A stretch of DNA of 20,413 bases, taken from positions 1-20,413 of the forward strand of contig CALBNA010000232.1 of the NCBI GenBank assembly GCA_937896205.1, in the 5' to 3' direction. Of the stretch, positions 1-9,250 are shown piece by piece. Each line of letters begins with the position of its first letter. The stretch's first letter is position 1. The translations under genes were made by a program, and so were the position numbers. The notes below the pieces were generated by a model. The model was not told the DNA's origin, did not search any database, and saw only the letters and a list, made by a program, of their open reading frames with translations. Source of the DNA: an uncultured Campylobacter sp. (GTDB lineage Bacteria; Campylobacterota; Campylobacteria; Campylobacterales; Campylobacteraceae).

Positions 1-27
1 ATTCAAGCCCCCACCCCCTTTACAACA

Positions 28-63
28 AAGTAAAAAACAACCTCAAATGGTTGTTTTTTACTT
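28..63 (-). terminator. Rho-independent terminator after trpE (symmetric)
   Basis: A perfect 15-bp inverted repeat (arms 28-42 and 49-63) flanks a 6-nt loop. Each arm contains six A or six T in a row next to the ACAACC/GGTTGT core, so the U-run is part of the stem and the structure can act in both directions. It begins 22 nt past the trpE stop codon at 85-87, so it most likely ends the trpE transcript. It could also serve a gene entering from the left of the window. Confidence 0.8.
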
Positions 64-84
64 AAAAGCCCAAATTTTTATTTC

Positions 85-1440
85 TCAAATTTCCTTTGCG
101 TTTTTCGTAAACACGTTTAGTACCGAGGCGCGTTTTTTACAAATTTCTTTATATTCGTATTCAGGAACGCTATCTATCACGATGCCGGCTCCCGCCTGCA
201 CGAAAATTTCGGCGAAATTTTCCTCAAGCCCACCGCTTTTTAAATTTGACTCGTTTGCGCCGTCAAGGCGCGGGTTATGCCGGCCAGCATCAAATTTGCG
301 TGCAAATATCGCGCTTCTAATCAGAATCGCCATTTGCGCGTCGCCGTTAAAGTGGAAAAACCCGATGCCGCCGCCGTAGGCATTGCGCCTGTACGATTCA
401 AGCTCGGCGATGATCTCCATGGCGCGGATCTTTGGCGTGCCGCTGAGCGTGCCTGCGGGGAAGATGCTGCCCACTGCGTCAAATGCGTCTATATCGTCTG
501 ATTTTGCGCCGTAGACGTCGGAGACGATGTGCATCACGCTCTCGTAGCGCACGATGCGCATGGCGTTTTTGACAGCGACGCTTTTTGGCTTGCTGACGCG
601 GCCGATGTCGTTGCGAGCGAGGTCGATGAGCATTTTGTGCTCGGCTAGCTCCTTTTCGTCGCTTAGCAGTTCGCGCTCGAGCGCGGCGTCCTCTATCGCG
701 TCTTTGCCGCGTCCGCGAGTGCCGGCGATAGGGGCGACGTAGATTTTGCCCTCTTTTATCTCGCAGACTAGCTCGGGGCTAGAGCCCGCGACATCGCCGT
801 AAGGTGTCGGAAAGTGAAACATATACGGGCTCGGATTTGCCTGGCTCAAGGCTCGGTAGAAGTCTAGGCTGTCCATATCCGAGGCTAGTTTTAGCTGTTC
901 GCTTAGCACGACTTGAAAGACATCGCCGCTTTTTAGGTACTCTTTGGCGCGTTCGGCGATACTCAGAAAATGCGCTTTTTCGCCATCAAGATCGGTTAAA
1001 ATTTTATATTTACTCTGTCTTTTTGCGCGCTGTTCTTGGGCGGACGCTTCGTCGTCTGCGCTAAATTTAACGAGAAAATCGTAATACCGCTCGCGGTCGC
1101 CGTAAAAGTTGTAAATTTTGCTATTTTTATCAAAGTGTAGGTAGGCGCGGGCGTTAGCGTAGAAAAAGTCGGGGAAATCGTACTGCGAGGCGTTAAATTC
1201 GGGTATTTTTTCAAAATATTTTATCCCGCCGTAGCCGAGCACTCCAAACAGTCCCGCAAAAGGGGCGCCCGATTTTTGAGCTTTGAAATAGCTCTTAAGC
1301 CCTGCAAAATCGGTCTGCTCGCTGCTGATATACTCGCAGTCGATACCGACGATGGTCTGCGTCGTATCCTCGGCGAGGTAGGAGTTGGCGAATTTTTCGC
1401 GGATCTTTTCGTAATAAAAAACCGGGCTCAAAAGTAACAT
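85..1440 (-). CDS. trpE: Anthranilate synthase component I
   Basis: Converts chorismate plus ammonia or glutamine to anthranilate, the first step of tryptophan synthesis, normally with a TrpG amidotransferase. The 451 residues show the chorismate-binding fold: GDVFQ (172-176), PIAGTRGRG (237-245), AEHKMLIDLARND (266-278), SVMHIVSDV (301-309), FPAGTLSGTPKIRAMEII (327-344) and AYGGGIGF (354-361). NPSPYMF (202-208) and the YLAED stretch near residue 21 match the feedback-tryptophan region of TrpE rather than PabB. The ATG at 1440 has an AAAGGAT ribosome site and a TATAAT box just upstream. The gene appears monocistronic: a terminator follows it and no trpG or trpD is adjacent in the window. PabB is the alternative and is judged less likely. 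Confidence 0.9.
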   Translation of the reverse strand: MLLLSPVFYYEKIREKFANSYLAEDTTQTIVGIDCEYISSEQTDFAGLKSYFKAQKSGAPFAGLFGVLGYGGIKYFEKIPEFNASQYDFPDFFYANARAYLHFDKNSKIYNFYGDRERYYDFLVKFSADDEASAQEQRAKRQSKYKILTDLDGEKAHFLSIAERAKEYLKSGDVFQVVLSEQLKLASDMDSLDFYRALSQANPSPYMFHFPTPYGDVAGSSPELVCEIKEGKIYVAPIAGTRGRGKDAIEDAALERELLSDEKELAEHKMLIDLARNDIGRVSKPKSVAVKNAMRIVRYESVMHIVSDVYGAKSDDIDAFDAVGSIFPAGTLSGTPKIRAMEIIAELESYRRNAYGGGIGFFHFNGDAQMAILIRSAIFARKFDAGRHNPRLDGANESNLKSGGLEENFAEIFVQAGAGIVIDSVPEYEYKEICKKRASVLNVFTKNAKEI

Positions 1441-1463
1441 AAAATATCCTTTAATGAGCGTCG

Positions 1464-1469
1464 ATTATA
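1464..1469 (-). promoter_or_regulatory. -10 box of the trpE promoter
   Basis: On the minus strand the sequence reads TATAAT, preceded by a T-run, 24 nt upstream of the trpE ATG. Campylobacter sigma-70 promoters typically have a T-rich stretch rather than a strong -35 box. The implied leader is too short for a classical attenuator with a Trp leader peptide. Confidence 0.6.
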
Positions 1470-1471
1470 TA

Positions 1472-1489
1472 AAAATTAAGCTTAATTTT
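1472..1489. repeat. 18-bp perfect palindrome upstream of trpE
   Basis: The half-site AAAATTAAG is followed by its exact reverse complement. It sits immediately upstream of the trpE -10 box and touches the stop codon of the DUF302 gene (1489-1491). It could be an operator for trpE, or an AT-only terminator for the upstream gene since T residues follow it on the minus strand. The sequence alone does not decide. Confidence 0.5.
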
Positions 1490-1917
1490 CATTTGACGGC
1501 GGCGTCAAAAAGCTCGCGCTCTAGCCTTTGCGCCGCTTCTAGGGCGTGGCAGTCAAAGACGCCGTACCTAGCCGCGACGCTTTTTATATCCTCAAAGCTC
1601 ACGACTGTTTTGCCATCTCTTTTTTGAAATAAAAACTTAAACGGAAGCTCCAGCGCAAGGTTCGGTTCGCACTCTATTAACGGCGCAAGTACGCCCGGCG
1701 CGCCGAAAATCACAGTGATCGACGGCGTCAAATTTACTCCCGTTTGCGCGGCGAAAACGTGATGAGGCACTACGGCAAATTCGCTAATATCCTTCATGTC
1801 AAGCAGTCTTTGAAACCTCTTAACCGCGGCTTCTAGCTCTAGCTCGCTCTGGCCTGTTGTGACGCTGGCAAAGGCCAAATTTAATCCCGCAAAAATCATC
1901 AAAAACAATCTTTTCAA
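1489..1917 (-). CDS. Secreted DUF302 family protein
   Basis: The 142-residue protein has a clear signal peptide (MKRLFLMIFAGLNLAFAS, likely cleaved near residue 18), so it should be periplasmic or envelope-associated. The mature part matches the DUF302 pattern: a histidine-containing segment near residues 50-55 (VPHHVFAA), then TPSITVIFGAPGVLAPLIEC, then LALELPFKFLFQKRDGK and a VSFEDI turn. The biochemical role of DUF302 is not established. The gene is divergent from the exporter gene, with 77 bp between the two starts. It lies 48 bp upstream of trpE on the same strand, but the separate trpE -10 box suggests independent transcription. Confidence 0.75.
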   Translation of the reverse strand: MKRLFLMIFAGLNLAFASVTTGQSELELEAAVKRFQRLLDMKDISEFAVVPHHVFAAQTGVNLTPSITVIFGAPGVLAPLIECEPNLALELPFKFLFQKRDGKTVVSFEDIKSVAARYGVFDCHALEAAQRLERELFDAAVK

Positions 1918-1964
1918 TAACTTCCCTTTTTTAAATTTTAAAATTAATTTTACCCAAAAACGGC

Positions 1965-1970
1965 TAAAAT
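1965..1970 (+). promoter_or_regulatory. Possible -10 box for the TauE/SafE-type gene
   Basis: TAAAAT lies 24 nt upstream of the ATG at 1995, followed by an AAGG ribosome site at 1985-1988. There is no clear -35 element. This is a weak call based on position and composition only. Confidence 0.35.
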
Positions 1971-1994
1971 CGGATTTTACTTTAAGGCGAGATT

Positions 1995-2747
1995 ATGGAA
2001 ATTTTATCGGTTGCGTCGATCGGATACGTGTGTTTGGGACTATTTATTGGCTTTTTGTCCGGATTTTTGGGCATCGGCGGCGGCGCGGCGGCCGTACCGA
2101 TACTCGTATTTTTGGGCTTTGACGTCAAATACGCAATCGGCGTAAGCGTCCTTCAGATGATGTTTAGTTCGGTCTACGGCTCGCTTTTAAATCTCAAAAA
2201 CAAGACCGTCGATCTAAAGCCCGCTTTGGTTCTGGGCAGCGGCGGCTTTTGCGGGGCGAGCGCGAGCGGCTTTATCGTAGCGAGCGTTCCGTCGAAATTT
2301 TTGCTTCTCACGCTTATCTGCATTCAAATTTTTAACGTTATTAAGCTATTTTTTAAAAATCCTGAGCCAAAAGGTGCGCATAATCCCTCTCTCGTACCGC
2401 TTTTTTTCGTCGGACTTTTTGTCGGCGCGGTAGCGATCAGCGTGGGTATCGGCGGCTCGGTTATCATCATGCCGGTTTTGATAAATTTCTTAAACTACGA
2501 CATAAAAAAGGCGATCAGCACGGGACTGTTTTTTGTGATATTTTCGTCGATTTCGGGCTTTATAAGTCTAACTTTGCAAGGGCTCGTGCAGTACGAGGTT
2601 GGCGTTTTGGTCGGTATCGGCTCGCTTATAAGCGTGAGATTTGGCGTAGCTTTAGCGCAAAAGATCGACCGTGCTATCCAAAAAAGATGCCTGCTTGCGC
2701 TCATCTGTACGACGCTGCTCATAATGATAAATAAACTTTTTGCTTAA
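1995..2747 (+). CDS. TauE/SafE (TSUP) family membrane exporter
   Basis: An inner-membrane transporter of 250 residues with about seven or eight hydrophobic segments. It has the internal duplication typical of the family: GFLGIGGGAAAVP near residues 23-35 and VGIGGSVIIMPVL near 150-162, each followed by a conserved helix. TSUP members move sulfite, sulfoacetate, taurine-linked sulfonates or similar anions, and the substrate here cannot be read from the sequence. The ATG at 1995 is chosen because AAGG precedes it at a good distance. No sulfur-metabolism gene is adjacent; the divergent neighbour is the secreted DUF302 protein. Confidence 0.85.
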   Translation: MEILSVASIGYVCLGLFIGFLSGFLGIGGGAAAVPILVFLGFDVKYAIGVSVLQMMFSSVYGSLLNLKNKTVDLKPALVLGSGGFCGASASGFIVASVPSKFLLLTLICIQIFNVIKLFFKNPEPKGAHNPSLVPLFFVGLFVGAVAISVGIGGSVIIMPVLINFLNYDIKKAISTGLFFVIFSSISGFISLTLQGLVQYEVGVLVGIGSLISVRFGVALAQKIDRAIQKRCLLALICTTLLIMINKLFA

Positions 2748-2803
2748 ATTTGAGCTTATAAATTTAAAACAATACGATTAAATTTGCGATAAATTAAGAG
2801 AGT

Positions 2804-2819
2804 GGGGTAAATTTACCCC
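2804..2819. terminator. Palindrome between convergent genes, possible terminator
   Basis: A perfect 16-bp palindrome (GGGGTAAA then TTTACCCC) lies in the 90-bp gap between the convergent exporter and methyltransferase genes. It can fold into a 6-bp stem with a 4-nt loop. Neither side has a proper U-run, so it may be a weak shared terminator or a transcript-end stabiliser. Confidence 0.4.
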
Positions 2820-2837
2820 GACCACCTTCAATAAAAA

Positions 2838-4418
2838 TCAGAAATTTTCTAAAAATCCGCCGTCGCTTAGCTTTAACTCAAGGTCTTTTACGTAGTTTTC
2901 GGCTGCTTTTTGGTATTCGTTTTTGCTAGCGGTTTTTATCGCGCCGTTTTTGACGGCAAACTCCAGTTTACGCTCTTGCGCGAATTTCGCCGTTTGCTTT
3001 ACGATATTTTCGAGCGAGTTTTCGCCGTTAAATTTAAGCGAGATAAAGGCGTCAAACTGCGAAAAATTTGCCGACACGTTTAGTTCGTCGGAGATTTTTA
3101 TCACTGGTTCGTTGCTAGATGAAAAATACTCAAAATACCCTCGTACTCGCTCTTTTAGGCGGCTTTTACCAGCTTCGTAAACGACTTTCGGACGTTCGTA
3201 GGTCGTTAGCTTCGCGCAGTTTGCGGCTAAAATTTCCATAAAGCCAAAATAGGCCGATTTTACCGCGTTTTCATCGTCTTTTAAAAGCGCGGCGACGTCG
3301 GCGAAATTTACGCTTGCCGGATAAACGTCGGTAAATACCTGATAAAGCCAGTCGTACTGCGGCTTCATCGGAGCACCGTTTATATTTACGTAGCCATCTT
3401 TTGCTCGGTCGAAATTTGCCGAGATATGCAGCTTGCAAAGCTCATCCGCGCCGATATTTACGCTAAAGTCGTCTGAAACGAGGTCTTTGTGCGTTATCAT
3501 GCTACGCCTAAAAACCCTGTTTGTTAAAAAATCAAGCATCTGTTCTTTTTCGATGCGTGAGCTAAAATTCGCGTCTATATACGCGTCAAATTCGTCTATG
3601 CCCAAATTTGACTGAAAAACGTCCTCCAGTCCGACCTCGGCGAGATAGGCAAGGCCGTTTTTATCAAGATCGGCCGCAAAATCCTTAAAATAAATCGGAT
3701 CGTTAAAAACTTCCAGATACTCGTGTGCTATATATGAGTTGCTAGCGGATAAGATATAGTCGATGTGAAATTTTAGACTTTCGTAATTTAAGAAAATTTG
3801 GCTTACGTTGCCGTCTTTTTGGCAAAATTTCGCGTACTCTCCAAGTACTTTTAAAAGCTCCCTTGCTTTGGCTACTTTTGCGGCTTCTCCTTTTATATCC
3901 TTAGTGCCGAACATTAAAAAATCTCTGATCGTATCCTTGATCTTCCAGCCCGGATAGACGTTGTAGCTCACGTACGCCACGCCGTTTGGGCTCAAAAATC
4001 GCTTGATCGTTTTTAAAATCGCGTCCTTTACGACGTCAGGCACCCAGCTATAAACGCCGTGGCAGACGATGTAGTCAAATTTTCCGTAATCTCTCACGTC
4101 CGCATCCGTAAGATCGCAGATATCTTTTGCTATAAATTTTATATTATCCACGCGCATTTGCGCGGCTAGCTCTTTGGCTTTATTTATCTGCACCTCGCTT
4201 AGATCTATGCCAAGAGCCTTTGCCTGCGGGTTTGCGATAGCAAAAGGAAATAAATTTCCGCCGTAGCTGCAGCCGATTTCCAGTACTTTAGCCGTTTTTG
4301 ACGGCGGCGGCGTTAGCGATAAAAACGAAGCCAAAGCCTCAAGTCGTGTAGGCGAAGTTTCGGGGAAAGCGGCCGAGATATATGGAAGCTCGTCGTAGGA
4401 TTTTTGGATGTCGTTCAT
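2838..4418 (-). CDS. SAM-dependent methyltransferase with regulatory domain
   Basis: A 526-residue class I methyltransferase. The Rossmann domain shows motif I VLEIGCSYGG (45-54), the ribose-binding acidic residue in GIDLS (70-74), KFIAKDI before the motif II region (about 94-100), and FDYIVCHGVYSWVP (114-127). A SYNVYPGWK segment (151-159) marks the start of the predicted methyltransferase regulatory region (PF10119 type), followed by a long C-terminal part to residue 526. This architecture and length recall the rickettsial outer-membrane-protein lysine methyltransferases, so a protein target is possible; that is inference from memory. The ribosome site before the ATG at 4418 is weak. It runs convergent to the exporter gene, and the upstream transporter gene ends at a hairpin. 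Confidence 0.8.
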   Translation of the reverse strand: MNDIQKSYDELPYISAAFPETSPTRLEALASFLSLTPPPSKTAKVLEIGCSYGGNLFPFAIANPQAKALGIDLSEVQINKAKELAAQMRVDNIKFIAKDICDLTDADVRDYGKFDYIVCHGVYSWVPDVVKDAILKTIKRFLSPNGVAYVSYNVYPGWKIKDTIRDFLMFGTKDIKGEAAKVAKARELLKVLGEYAKFCQKDGNVSQIFLNYESLKFHIDYILSASNSYIAHEYLEVFNDPIYFKDFAADLDKNGLAYLAEVGLEDVFQSNLGIDEFDAYIDANFSSRIEKEQMLDFLTNRVFRRSMITHKDLVSDDFSVNIGADELCKLHISANFDRAKDGYVNINGAPMKPQYDWLYQVFTDVYPASVNFADVAALLKDDENAVKSAYFGFMEILAANCAKLTTYERPKVVYEAGKSRLKERVRGYFEYFSSSNEPVIKISDELNVSANFSQFDAFISLKFNGENSLENIVKQTAKFAQERKLEFAVKNGAIKTASKNEYQKAAENYVKDLELKLSDGGFLENF

Positions 4419-4478
4419 TTTGTAGCCTTAGGTTAAAATATTTTTACGATGATACAGCAACGCCTATTAAATAAGGGT

Positions 4479-4508
4479 AAATTCGGGCGGTCGCAACAGC
4501 CCGAATTT
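4479..4508 (-). terminator. Hairpin after the DASS transporter gene
   Basis: A perfect 10-bp stem (AAATTCGGGC at 4479-4488, GCCCGAATTT at 4499-4508) with a 10-nt loop abuts the stop codon of the transporter gene (4511-4513). On the minus strand only three T complete the stem, so this is a weak intrinsic terminator. Its placement supports the role. Confidence 0.6.
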
Positions 4509-4510
4509 GA

Positions 4511-6169
4511 TTAAAATTTAAGTCCGAAAACGGCCGAAGCGATAAAGACGACGGTCGCCGTGATGAGAAAAATACCGATGATATTTAGCCAGATTCCGGC
4601 CTTTATCATCGAGCTGATTTTTACGTAGCCAGAGCCGTATGCGATGGCGTTTGGCGGTGTGGCGACGGGCAGCATAAATGCAAACGTAGCCGCCATAGCA
4701 ACCGGGATCGTAAATAGCATCACGTTTGCACCGGTATAGCCAAGTCCCGCGCTAACGCCTGCGATGACGGGCAAAAAGGCCGCTGCGGTAGCGGTGTTTG
4801 ACGTGATCTCGGTGAGGAAAATGACGAGCGTTACGACAGCCATGATGATTGCCGCGATAGGTAGCGCGCCGAGAGCAGAGACCTGATGTCCGATCCAAAG
4901 CGACAGCCCGCTGCTGCTAAACTGCGCTGAGAGCGACAAGCCGCCGCCAAAGAGTATGAGGATATCCCACGGCAGCTTTTTGGCGCTATCCCAGTCGATG
5001 AGGCGTTCGCCGCTTTTGTTTGCCGGTACGATAAATAGCAAAATCGCCGTACTCATCGCGATTATCGCATCAAGGCTGGCGATTTTTATCTCAAAGGACT
5101 TTAGGATAAAGCCTAGCGATATCCAGCACGCGGCCGCTGCTACGAAGATGACTCCGACTAGCTTTTCTGGTGTAGTTATGGGTCCTAGTTTATCTAGCTC
5201 GTCTTGGATCACTTTTTTGCCGTTTGGTATCTCACCGATTTCTGGCCTAAAGAGTACGTAGGTGAGCAAAAACCAGCACGCCGCGAGCATAACGACGCTA
5301 AGCGGCACACCCACTAACATCCATTCAAAAAAGCCGATCTCGATGCCAAATTCGTTTTTCATGTATGCGACTAACAGGGCATTTGGCGGAGTACCGATGA
5401 TGGTGCCCACTGAGCCGATAGAGGCGGCGTAGGCGATGCCTAGCATCAGCGAGATGCCGAAATTTGAGCTAAAGGTGCTCGTTTTTTCTTTTATCTCCTT
5501 TGCGATGTCGCGGCCTTTGTGAAATACCGTATTCATAAAGCCGCCCTGCACGCCTTTTCGCGAAATTTCGTCCAAATTTGCCACGTCCTCAATCGCCGTA
5601 AACGTCCATTTTTGAGTCGTTAAGCGTCCGACTAAATGCAGTACGCTTAGGCCCACCGGAAGCATCATTATGGCGGTTGCGGTGTTGCTCACCCACATGG
5701 ATAAAAATCCTGTCGCCACCATAAACCCCGCCACCAGCCGCCTAGGGCTCGTGCCAACTAAAAGCACGATGCCAAGGGCGATTCTGGTGTGTAGATTCCA
5801 CCTTTGCATCGCAAGGGCTAACACAAAGCCCCCCATAAAAAGATAGATGGTGTCCGAAGCATACGGCGCGGCGACTACCTTAAACGCATCGACGCCTAGC
5901 ACCGGAAATGCCACCATCGGTACCAGGGCGGTTGCGGGCAGGGCGATGGCCTCGGTCATCCACCACGCCGCCATCAGCGCAGCTACTGCGGCAACGACTG
6001 GCATAGCTTCTACATGCAGCTTTTTGCCCTTGGCTGCAGCTAGGGCGATGTCTCCTGCGTTTGCGGGGAAGATTTTATAAACCCAAATCGCTAGCAAAAC
6101 GCCTAGCACCAGCCCGATGAGCTCGACTCGGTTTGTTCTTCTGTCTATAGGAATGTTCGGATTTGCCAT
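4511..6169 (-). CDS. DASS/SLC13 sodium:carboxylate symporter
   Basis: A 552-residue inner-membrane symporter with about 11-12 hydrophobic segments. It has the two SNT signature repeats of the divalent anion:Na+ symporter fold: MWVSNTATAIMMLPVG (SNT at 161-163) and TEITSNTATAAAFLPV (SNT at 457-459). It also carries the paired loops GTPPNALLVAY in the first half and ATPPNAIAYGSG near residues 498-509. Likely substrates are C4- or C6-dicarboxylates such as succinate, fumarate, malate or citrate, but sulfate or phosphate relatives exist, so the substrate is not assigned. The start at 6169 follows an AGGAG site. It is divergent from uvrA with a 175-bp shared upstream region. Confidence 0.88.
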   Translation of the reverse strand: MANPNIPIDRRTNRVELIGLVLGVLLAIWVYKIFPANAGDIALAAAKGKKLHVEAMPVVAAVAALMAAWWMTEAIALPATALVPMVAFPVLGVDAFKVVAAPYASDTIYLFMGGFVLALAMQRWNLHTRIALGIVLLVGTSPRRLVAGFMVATGFLSMWVSNTATAIMMLPVGLSVLHLVGRLTTQKWTFTAIEDVANLDEISRKGVQGGFMNTVFHKGRDIAKEIKEKTSTFSSNFGISLMLGIAYAASIGSVGTIIGTPPNALLVAYMKNEFGIEIGFFEWMLVGVPLSVVMLAACWFLLTYVLFRPEIGEIPNGKKVIQDELDKLGPITTPEKLVGVIFVAAAACWISLGFILKSFEIKIASLDAIIAMSTAILLFIVPANKSGERLIDWDSAKKLPWDILILFGGGLSLSAQFSSSGLSLWIGHQVSALGALPIAAIIMAVVTLVIFLTEITSNTATAAAFLPVIAGVSAGLGYTGANVMLFTIPVAMAATFAFMLPVATPPNAIAYGSGYVKISSMIKAGIWLNIIGIFLITATVVFIASAVFGLKF

Positions 6170-6192
6170 GATAACTCCTATGCTTGGGATAA

Positions 6193-6198
6193 TTTATA
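6193..6198 (-). promoter_or_regulatory. Possible -10 box for the DASS transporter
   Basis: On the minus strand TATAAA lies 23 nt upstream of the ATG, ahead of the AGGAG site. No convincing -35 element is seen. Confidence 0.35.
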
Positions 6199-6304
6199 GT
6201 ACACCTAAAAAGCTTATAGCTTAAAAAATTCTTTTGCTTTAAAATTGATTTTTTACTAAAGTGTTGATAAAAGTAACAACGATTTTAGTTAAAGCGATTT
6301 TGGG

Positions 6305-6310
6305 TATAAT
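6305..6310 (+). promoter_or_regulatory. -10 box of the uvrA promoter
   Basis: A consensus TATAAT preceded by TGGG (extended -10) and a T-rich stretch sits 34 nt before the uvrA ATG. This matches the Campylobacter sigma-70 pattern. No LexA-like dyad was recognised beside it. Confidence 0.65.
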
Positions 6311-6344
6311 GACGGGTTAAAAATTTAAAATCACGGAAGCGAAA

Positions 6345-9200
6345 ATGAACGCAAACGACACCATAAAAATCACGGGCGCGCGCGAGCACAACCTGAAAAA
6401 TTTAAACCTCGAAATCCCGAAAAATAAGCTCGTAGTTTTCACTGGACTTAGCGGCAGCGGCAAGAGCACGCTAGCGTTTGACACGCTTTATGCCGAGGGG
6501 CAGCGCAGATATATGGAGAGTCTATCAAGCTACGCCAGGCAGTTTCTAGACCGCGTAGGCAAGCCAGATGTTGATAAGATCGAAGGCCTCACGCCCGCCA
6601 TCGCGATAGATCAAAAAACTACGTCCAAAAACCCGCGCTCGACCGTAGGCACGATAACGGAAATTTACGACTACCTGCGCCTTCTTTATGCTCGTATCGG
6701 TATCCAGCACTGCCACAAGTGCGGCAAGCCGATCTCTAAAATGTCGGCTAGCGACATCATAAACGAGATCCAAAAGTTGCCCCAGGGCGCCAAAGTCGTC
6801 ATCTACGCTCCGCTCGTGCGCGAGAAAAAGGGCACGTGGGCGGATCTGATCGAAAATTTACGCGGCAAAGGCTACGTGCGCGCTCAGATAGACGGCGTAC
6901 AGGTGCGTCTAGACGAGGAGATCGAGCTAGCCAAAACCAAAAAGCACACGATAAAGCTCATCGTAGACCGCATCGTGATAGACGCCGATAACGCGCAGCG
7001 CCTAGCCCAAGACGTAGAAAAAGCGCTGGGTGAAAGCTACGGCGAGGTCGAGGTCGAGATCGCAAATGCGCAGGAACTCGGGCTAAAAGAGAGCTTCATC
7101 CACTATAGCGAGCACTCGGCATGCTTTGATTGTAAAATTTCATTTACTCCGCTTGAGCCGCTTAGTTTTAGCTTCAACTCCCCAAAAGGCGCGTGCGAGA
7201 GGTGCGACGGCCTTGGTATCAGATATAGTCTGGATCTCACCAAAGTGATCGACGAGGAAAAAAGCATCGAAGGCGGCGCAATAAAGCTGCTTTACGGCTA
7301 CAACATGAGTTATTATTATAAATTTTTGCTGGCTTTTTGCGAGCAAAACGGCATCGACGTAAAGCGCCCCTACTGCGAGCTTAGCGAGGACGAAAAGCGC
7401 CTCGTACTCTACGGCAACGTAAAAGAGGTCGAGTTTTTCTGGAAGAAAAACAAGCTACTGCGCAAATTTGAAGGCGCGTTAAAGATCACGCACGGACTGC
7501 TAAAAGATTACAAGGACTTTGACGAATACATGAGCGAGAAGGTCTGCGACGACTGCGGCGGACACAGGCTAAAGCCCCAAAGCCTAGCCGTCAAGGTCGC
7601 AGGGCGCGGTATCGGCGAGATTTTAGATATGAGTATCGAAAACTGCACTGCGTTTTTCTCGGACGAGTCAAATTTTAGCTACCTTAGCGAATATGATAAA
7701 ACGATCGCAAAGCCGATATTTAAGGAGATAAACGAGAGGCTGTTTTTCCTCTACGACGTGGGGCTTGGCTATCTATCGCTCGGACGCGACGCGCGCACGA
7801 TCAGCGGCGGCGAAGCGCAGCGCATCAGGATCGCAAGCCAGATCGGATCGGGCCTTAGCGGCGTGATGTACGTGCTAGATGAGCCTAGCATCGGTCTGCA
7901 CGAGCGTGATACGCTAAAACTCATCAAAACTCTGCGAAATCTGCAAGCCAAAGGCAACTCGGTTATCGTTGTCGAGCACGATAAAAAGACGATCGAGGAG
8001 GCCGACTACGTCGTAGATATCGGGCCTGGAGCCGGGAAATTTGGCGGGCAGATAGTTTTTGCCGGCGACGTGAAAAGCCTGCTAGACTCAAGCACTCAAA
8101 CAGCGCTTTACATAAACGGCGAAAAGGAAATCGACTATCAAAAAAACCGTAAAAGCGACACGTGGCTTGAAATCTCAAACGTAAATATCAACAACATATC
8201 AAATTTAAGCGCGCGCTTTCCGCTGCGAAATTTAGTCGGTATCACGGGAGTTTCTGGCTCGGGCAAAAGCTCGCTTGTGCTACAAACCCTGCTGCCTGAA
8301 GCCCAGGAGCAGCTAAACCGCGCCAAAAAGGTAAAAAAGGTTGCGGGAGTAAATTTGAGCGGACTAGAAAATCTAGACAAAGTGATCTACCTCGATCAAA
8401 GCCCGATCGGACGCACTCCGCGCTCAAATCCGGCCACCTACACGGGCGTGATGGACGAGATCAGAGGACTTTTTGCGCAGACAAAGGAAGCCAAACTGCG
8501 AGGCTACAAGATCGGCAGGTTTAGCTTTAACGTCAAGGGCGGACGCTGCGAAAAGTGCCAAGGCGAGGGCGAGATCACGATCGAGATGCACTTTTTGCCC
8601 GACGTAAACGTCGTCTGCGACTCGTGCGGCGGCACTCGCTACAACGCGCAAACGCTAGAAATCCTCTACAAAGGCAAAAGTATCGCCGACGTGCTAAATA
8701 TGAGCATCGACGAGGCTGTGGAGTTTTTTAAATCCGTGCCTAAAATCGCCAGCAAACTAACGACGCTGCAAGACGTCGGCCTAGGCTACATCACGCTGGG
8801 GCAAAACGCCGTGACTCTAAGCGGCGGCGAGGCGCAGCGCGTAAAGCTAGCAAAGGAGCTCAGCCGCTCGGACACGGGAAATACGCTCTATATCCTTGAT
8901 GAGCCGACTACGGGGCTGCATTTCGCCGACGTCGATAGGCTCGTGCGCGTGCTACATCACTTGGTCGATCTTGGCAACTCGGTCTTTGTCATCGAGCACA
9001 ACATGGACGTCATCAAAAACTGTGACTACATCGTCGATATGGGGCCCGAAGGCGGCGCAAAGGGCGGTAAAATCATCGCCGAGGGCAGCGTAAAAGAGGT
9101 CGCCAAAAATCACGCAAAAACGGGCAGCTATACGGGTAAATTTTTAGCCGAGGAGCTGGAAAATATGAAAAACTCGGCAAAAAAGGCGAAGAAAAAATAA
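6345..9200 (+). CDS. uvrA: Excinuclease ABC subunit A
   Basis: The damage-recognition ATPase of nucleotide excision repair; it forms a dimer that loads UvrB at bulky lesions such as UV photoproducts. The 951 residues are full length for the family. It has two ABC modules: Walker [10 protein letters not shown] (about 34-42) and GVSGSGKSS (about 635-643), with signature motifs [12 protein letters not shown] (about 486) and [12 protein letters not shown] (about 825). The Walker B segments are [10 protein letters not shown] and [10 protein letters not shown]. Zinc-binding cysteine pairs are seen at CHKC (about 123), CFDC, CERC, CDDC and, in the C-terminal finger, CEKC with CDSC. The tail is lysine-rich. 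It is followed after 116 bp by a second UV-repair gene on the same strand. Confidence 0.97.
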   Translation: MNANDTIKITGAREHNLKNLNLEIPKNKLVVFTGLSGSGKSTLAFDTLYAEGQRRYMESLSSYARQFLDRVGKPDVDKIEGLTPAIAIDQKTTSKNPRSTVGTITEIYDYLRLLYARIGIQHCHKCGKPISKMSASDIINEIQKLPQGAKVVIYAPLVREKKGTWADLIENLRGKGYVRAQIDGVQVRLDEEIELAKTKKHTIKLIVDRIVIDADNAQRLAQDVEKALGESYGEVEVEIANAQELGLKESFIHYSEHSACFDCKISFTPLEPLSFSFNSPKGACERCDGLGIRYSLDLTKVIDEEKSIEGGAIKLLYGYNMSYYYKFLLAFCEQNGIDVKRPYCELSEDEKRLVLYGNVKEVEFFWKKNKLLRKFEGALKITHGLLKDYKDFDEYMSEKVCDDCGGHRLKPQSLAVKVAGRGIGEILDMSIENCTAFFSDESNFSYLSEYDKTIAKPIFKEINERLFFLYDVGLGYLSLGRDARTISGGEAQRIRIASQIGSGLSGVMYVLDEPSIGLHERDTLKLIKTLRNLQAKGNSVIVVEHDKKTIEEADYVVDIGPGAGKFGGQIVFAGDVKSLLDSSTQTALYINGEKEIDYQKNRKSDTWLEISNVNINNISNLSARFPLRNLVGITGVSGSGKSSLVLQTLLPEAQEQLNRAKKVKKVAGVNLSGLENLDKVIYLDQSPIGRTPRSNPATYTGVMDEIRGLFAQTKEAKLRGYKIGRFSFNVKGGRCEKCQGEGEITIEMHFLPDVNVVCDSCGGTRYNAQTLEILYKGKSIADVLNMSIDEAVEFFKSVPKIASKLTTLQDVGLGYITLGQNAVTLSGGEAQRVKLAKELSRSDTGNTLYILDEPTTGLHFADVDRLVRVLHHLVDLGNSVFVIEHNMDVIKNCDYIVDMGPEGGAKGGKIIAEGSVKEVAKNHAKTGSYTGKFLAEELENMKNSAKKAKKK

Positions 9201-9250
9201 AAAGTTTGAGAAGTTTGCAATGGATCAAATTTGCGGTATAAATTTGATGG

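Noticed and set aside
8..18. Two C5 runs separated by an A at the left edge
   Set aside because: Too short and interrupted for a slippage tract, and no gene context is visible to interpret it.
5829..5834. C6 run inside the DASS transporter gene
   Set aside because: It is shorter than the eight or more usually needed for phase variation and encodes a normal Met-Gly-Gly segment.
6546..8651. Several 60-80 codon minus-strand frames inside uvrA
   Set aside because: They are shadows of the uvrA reading frame, with no ribosome sites and no recognisable domains.
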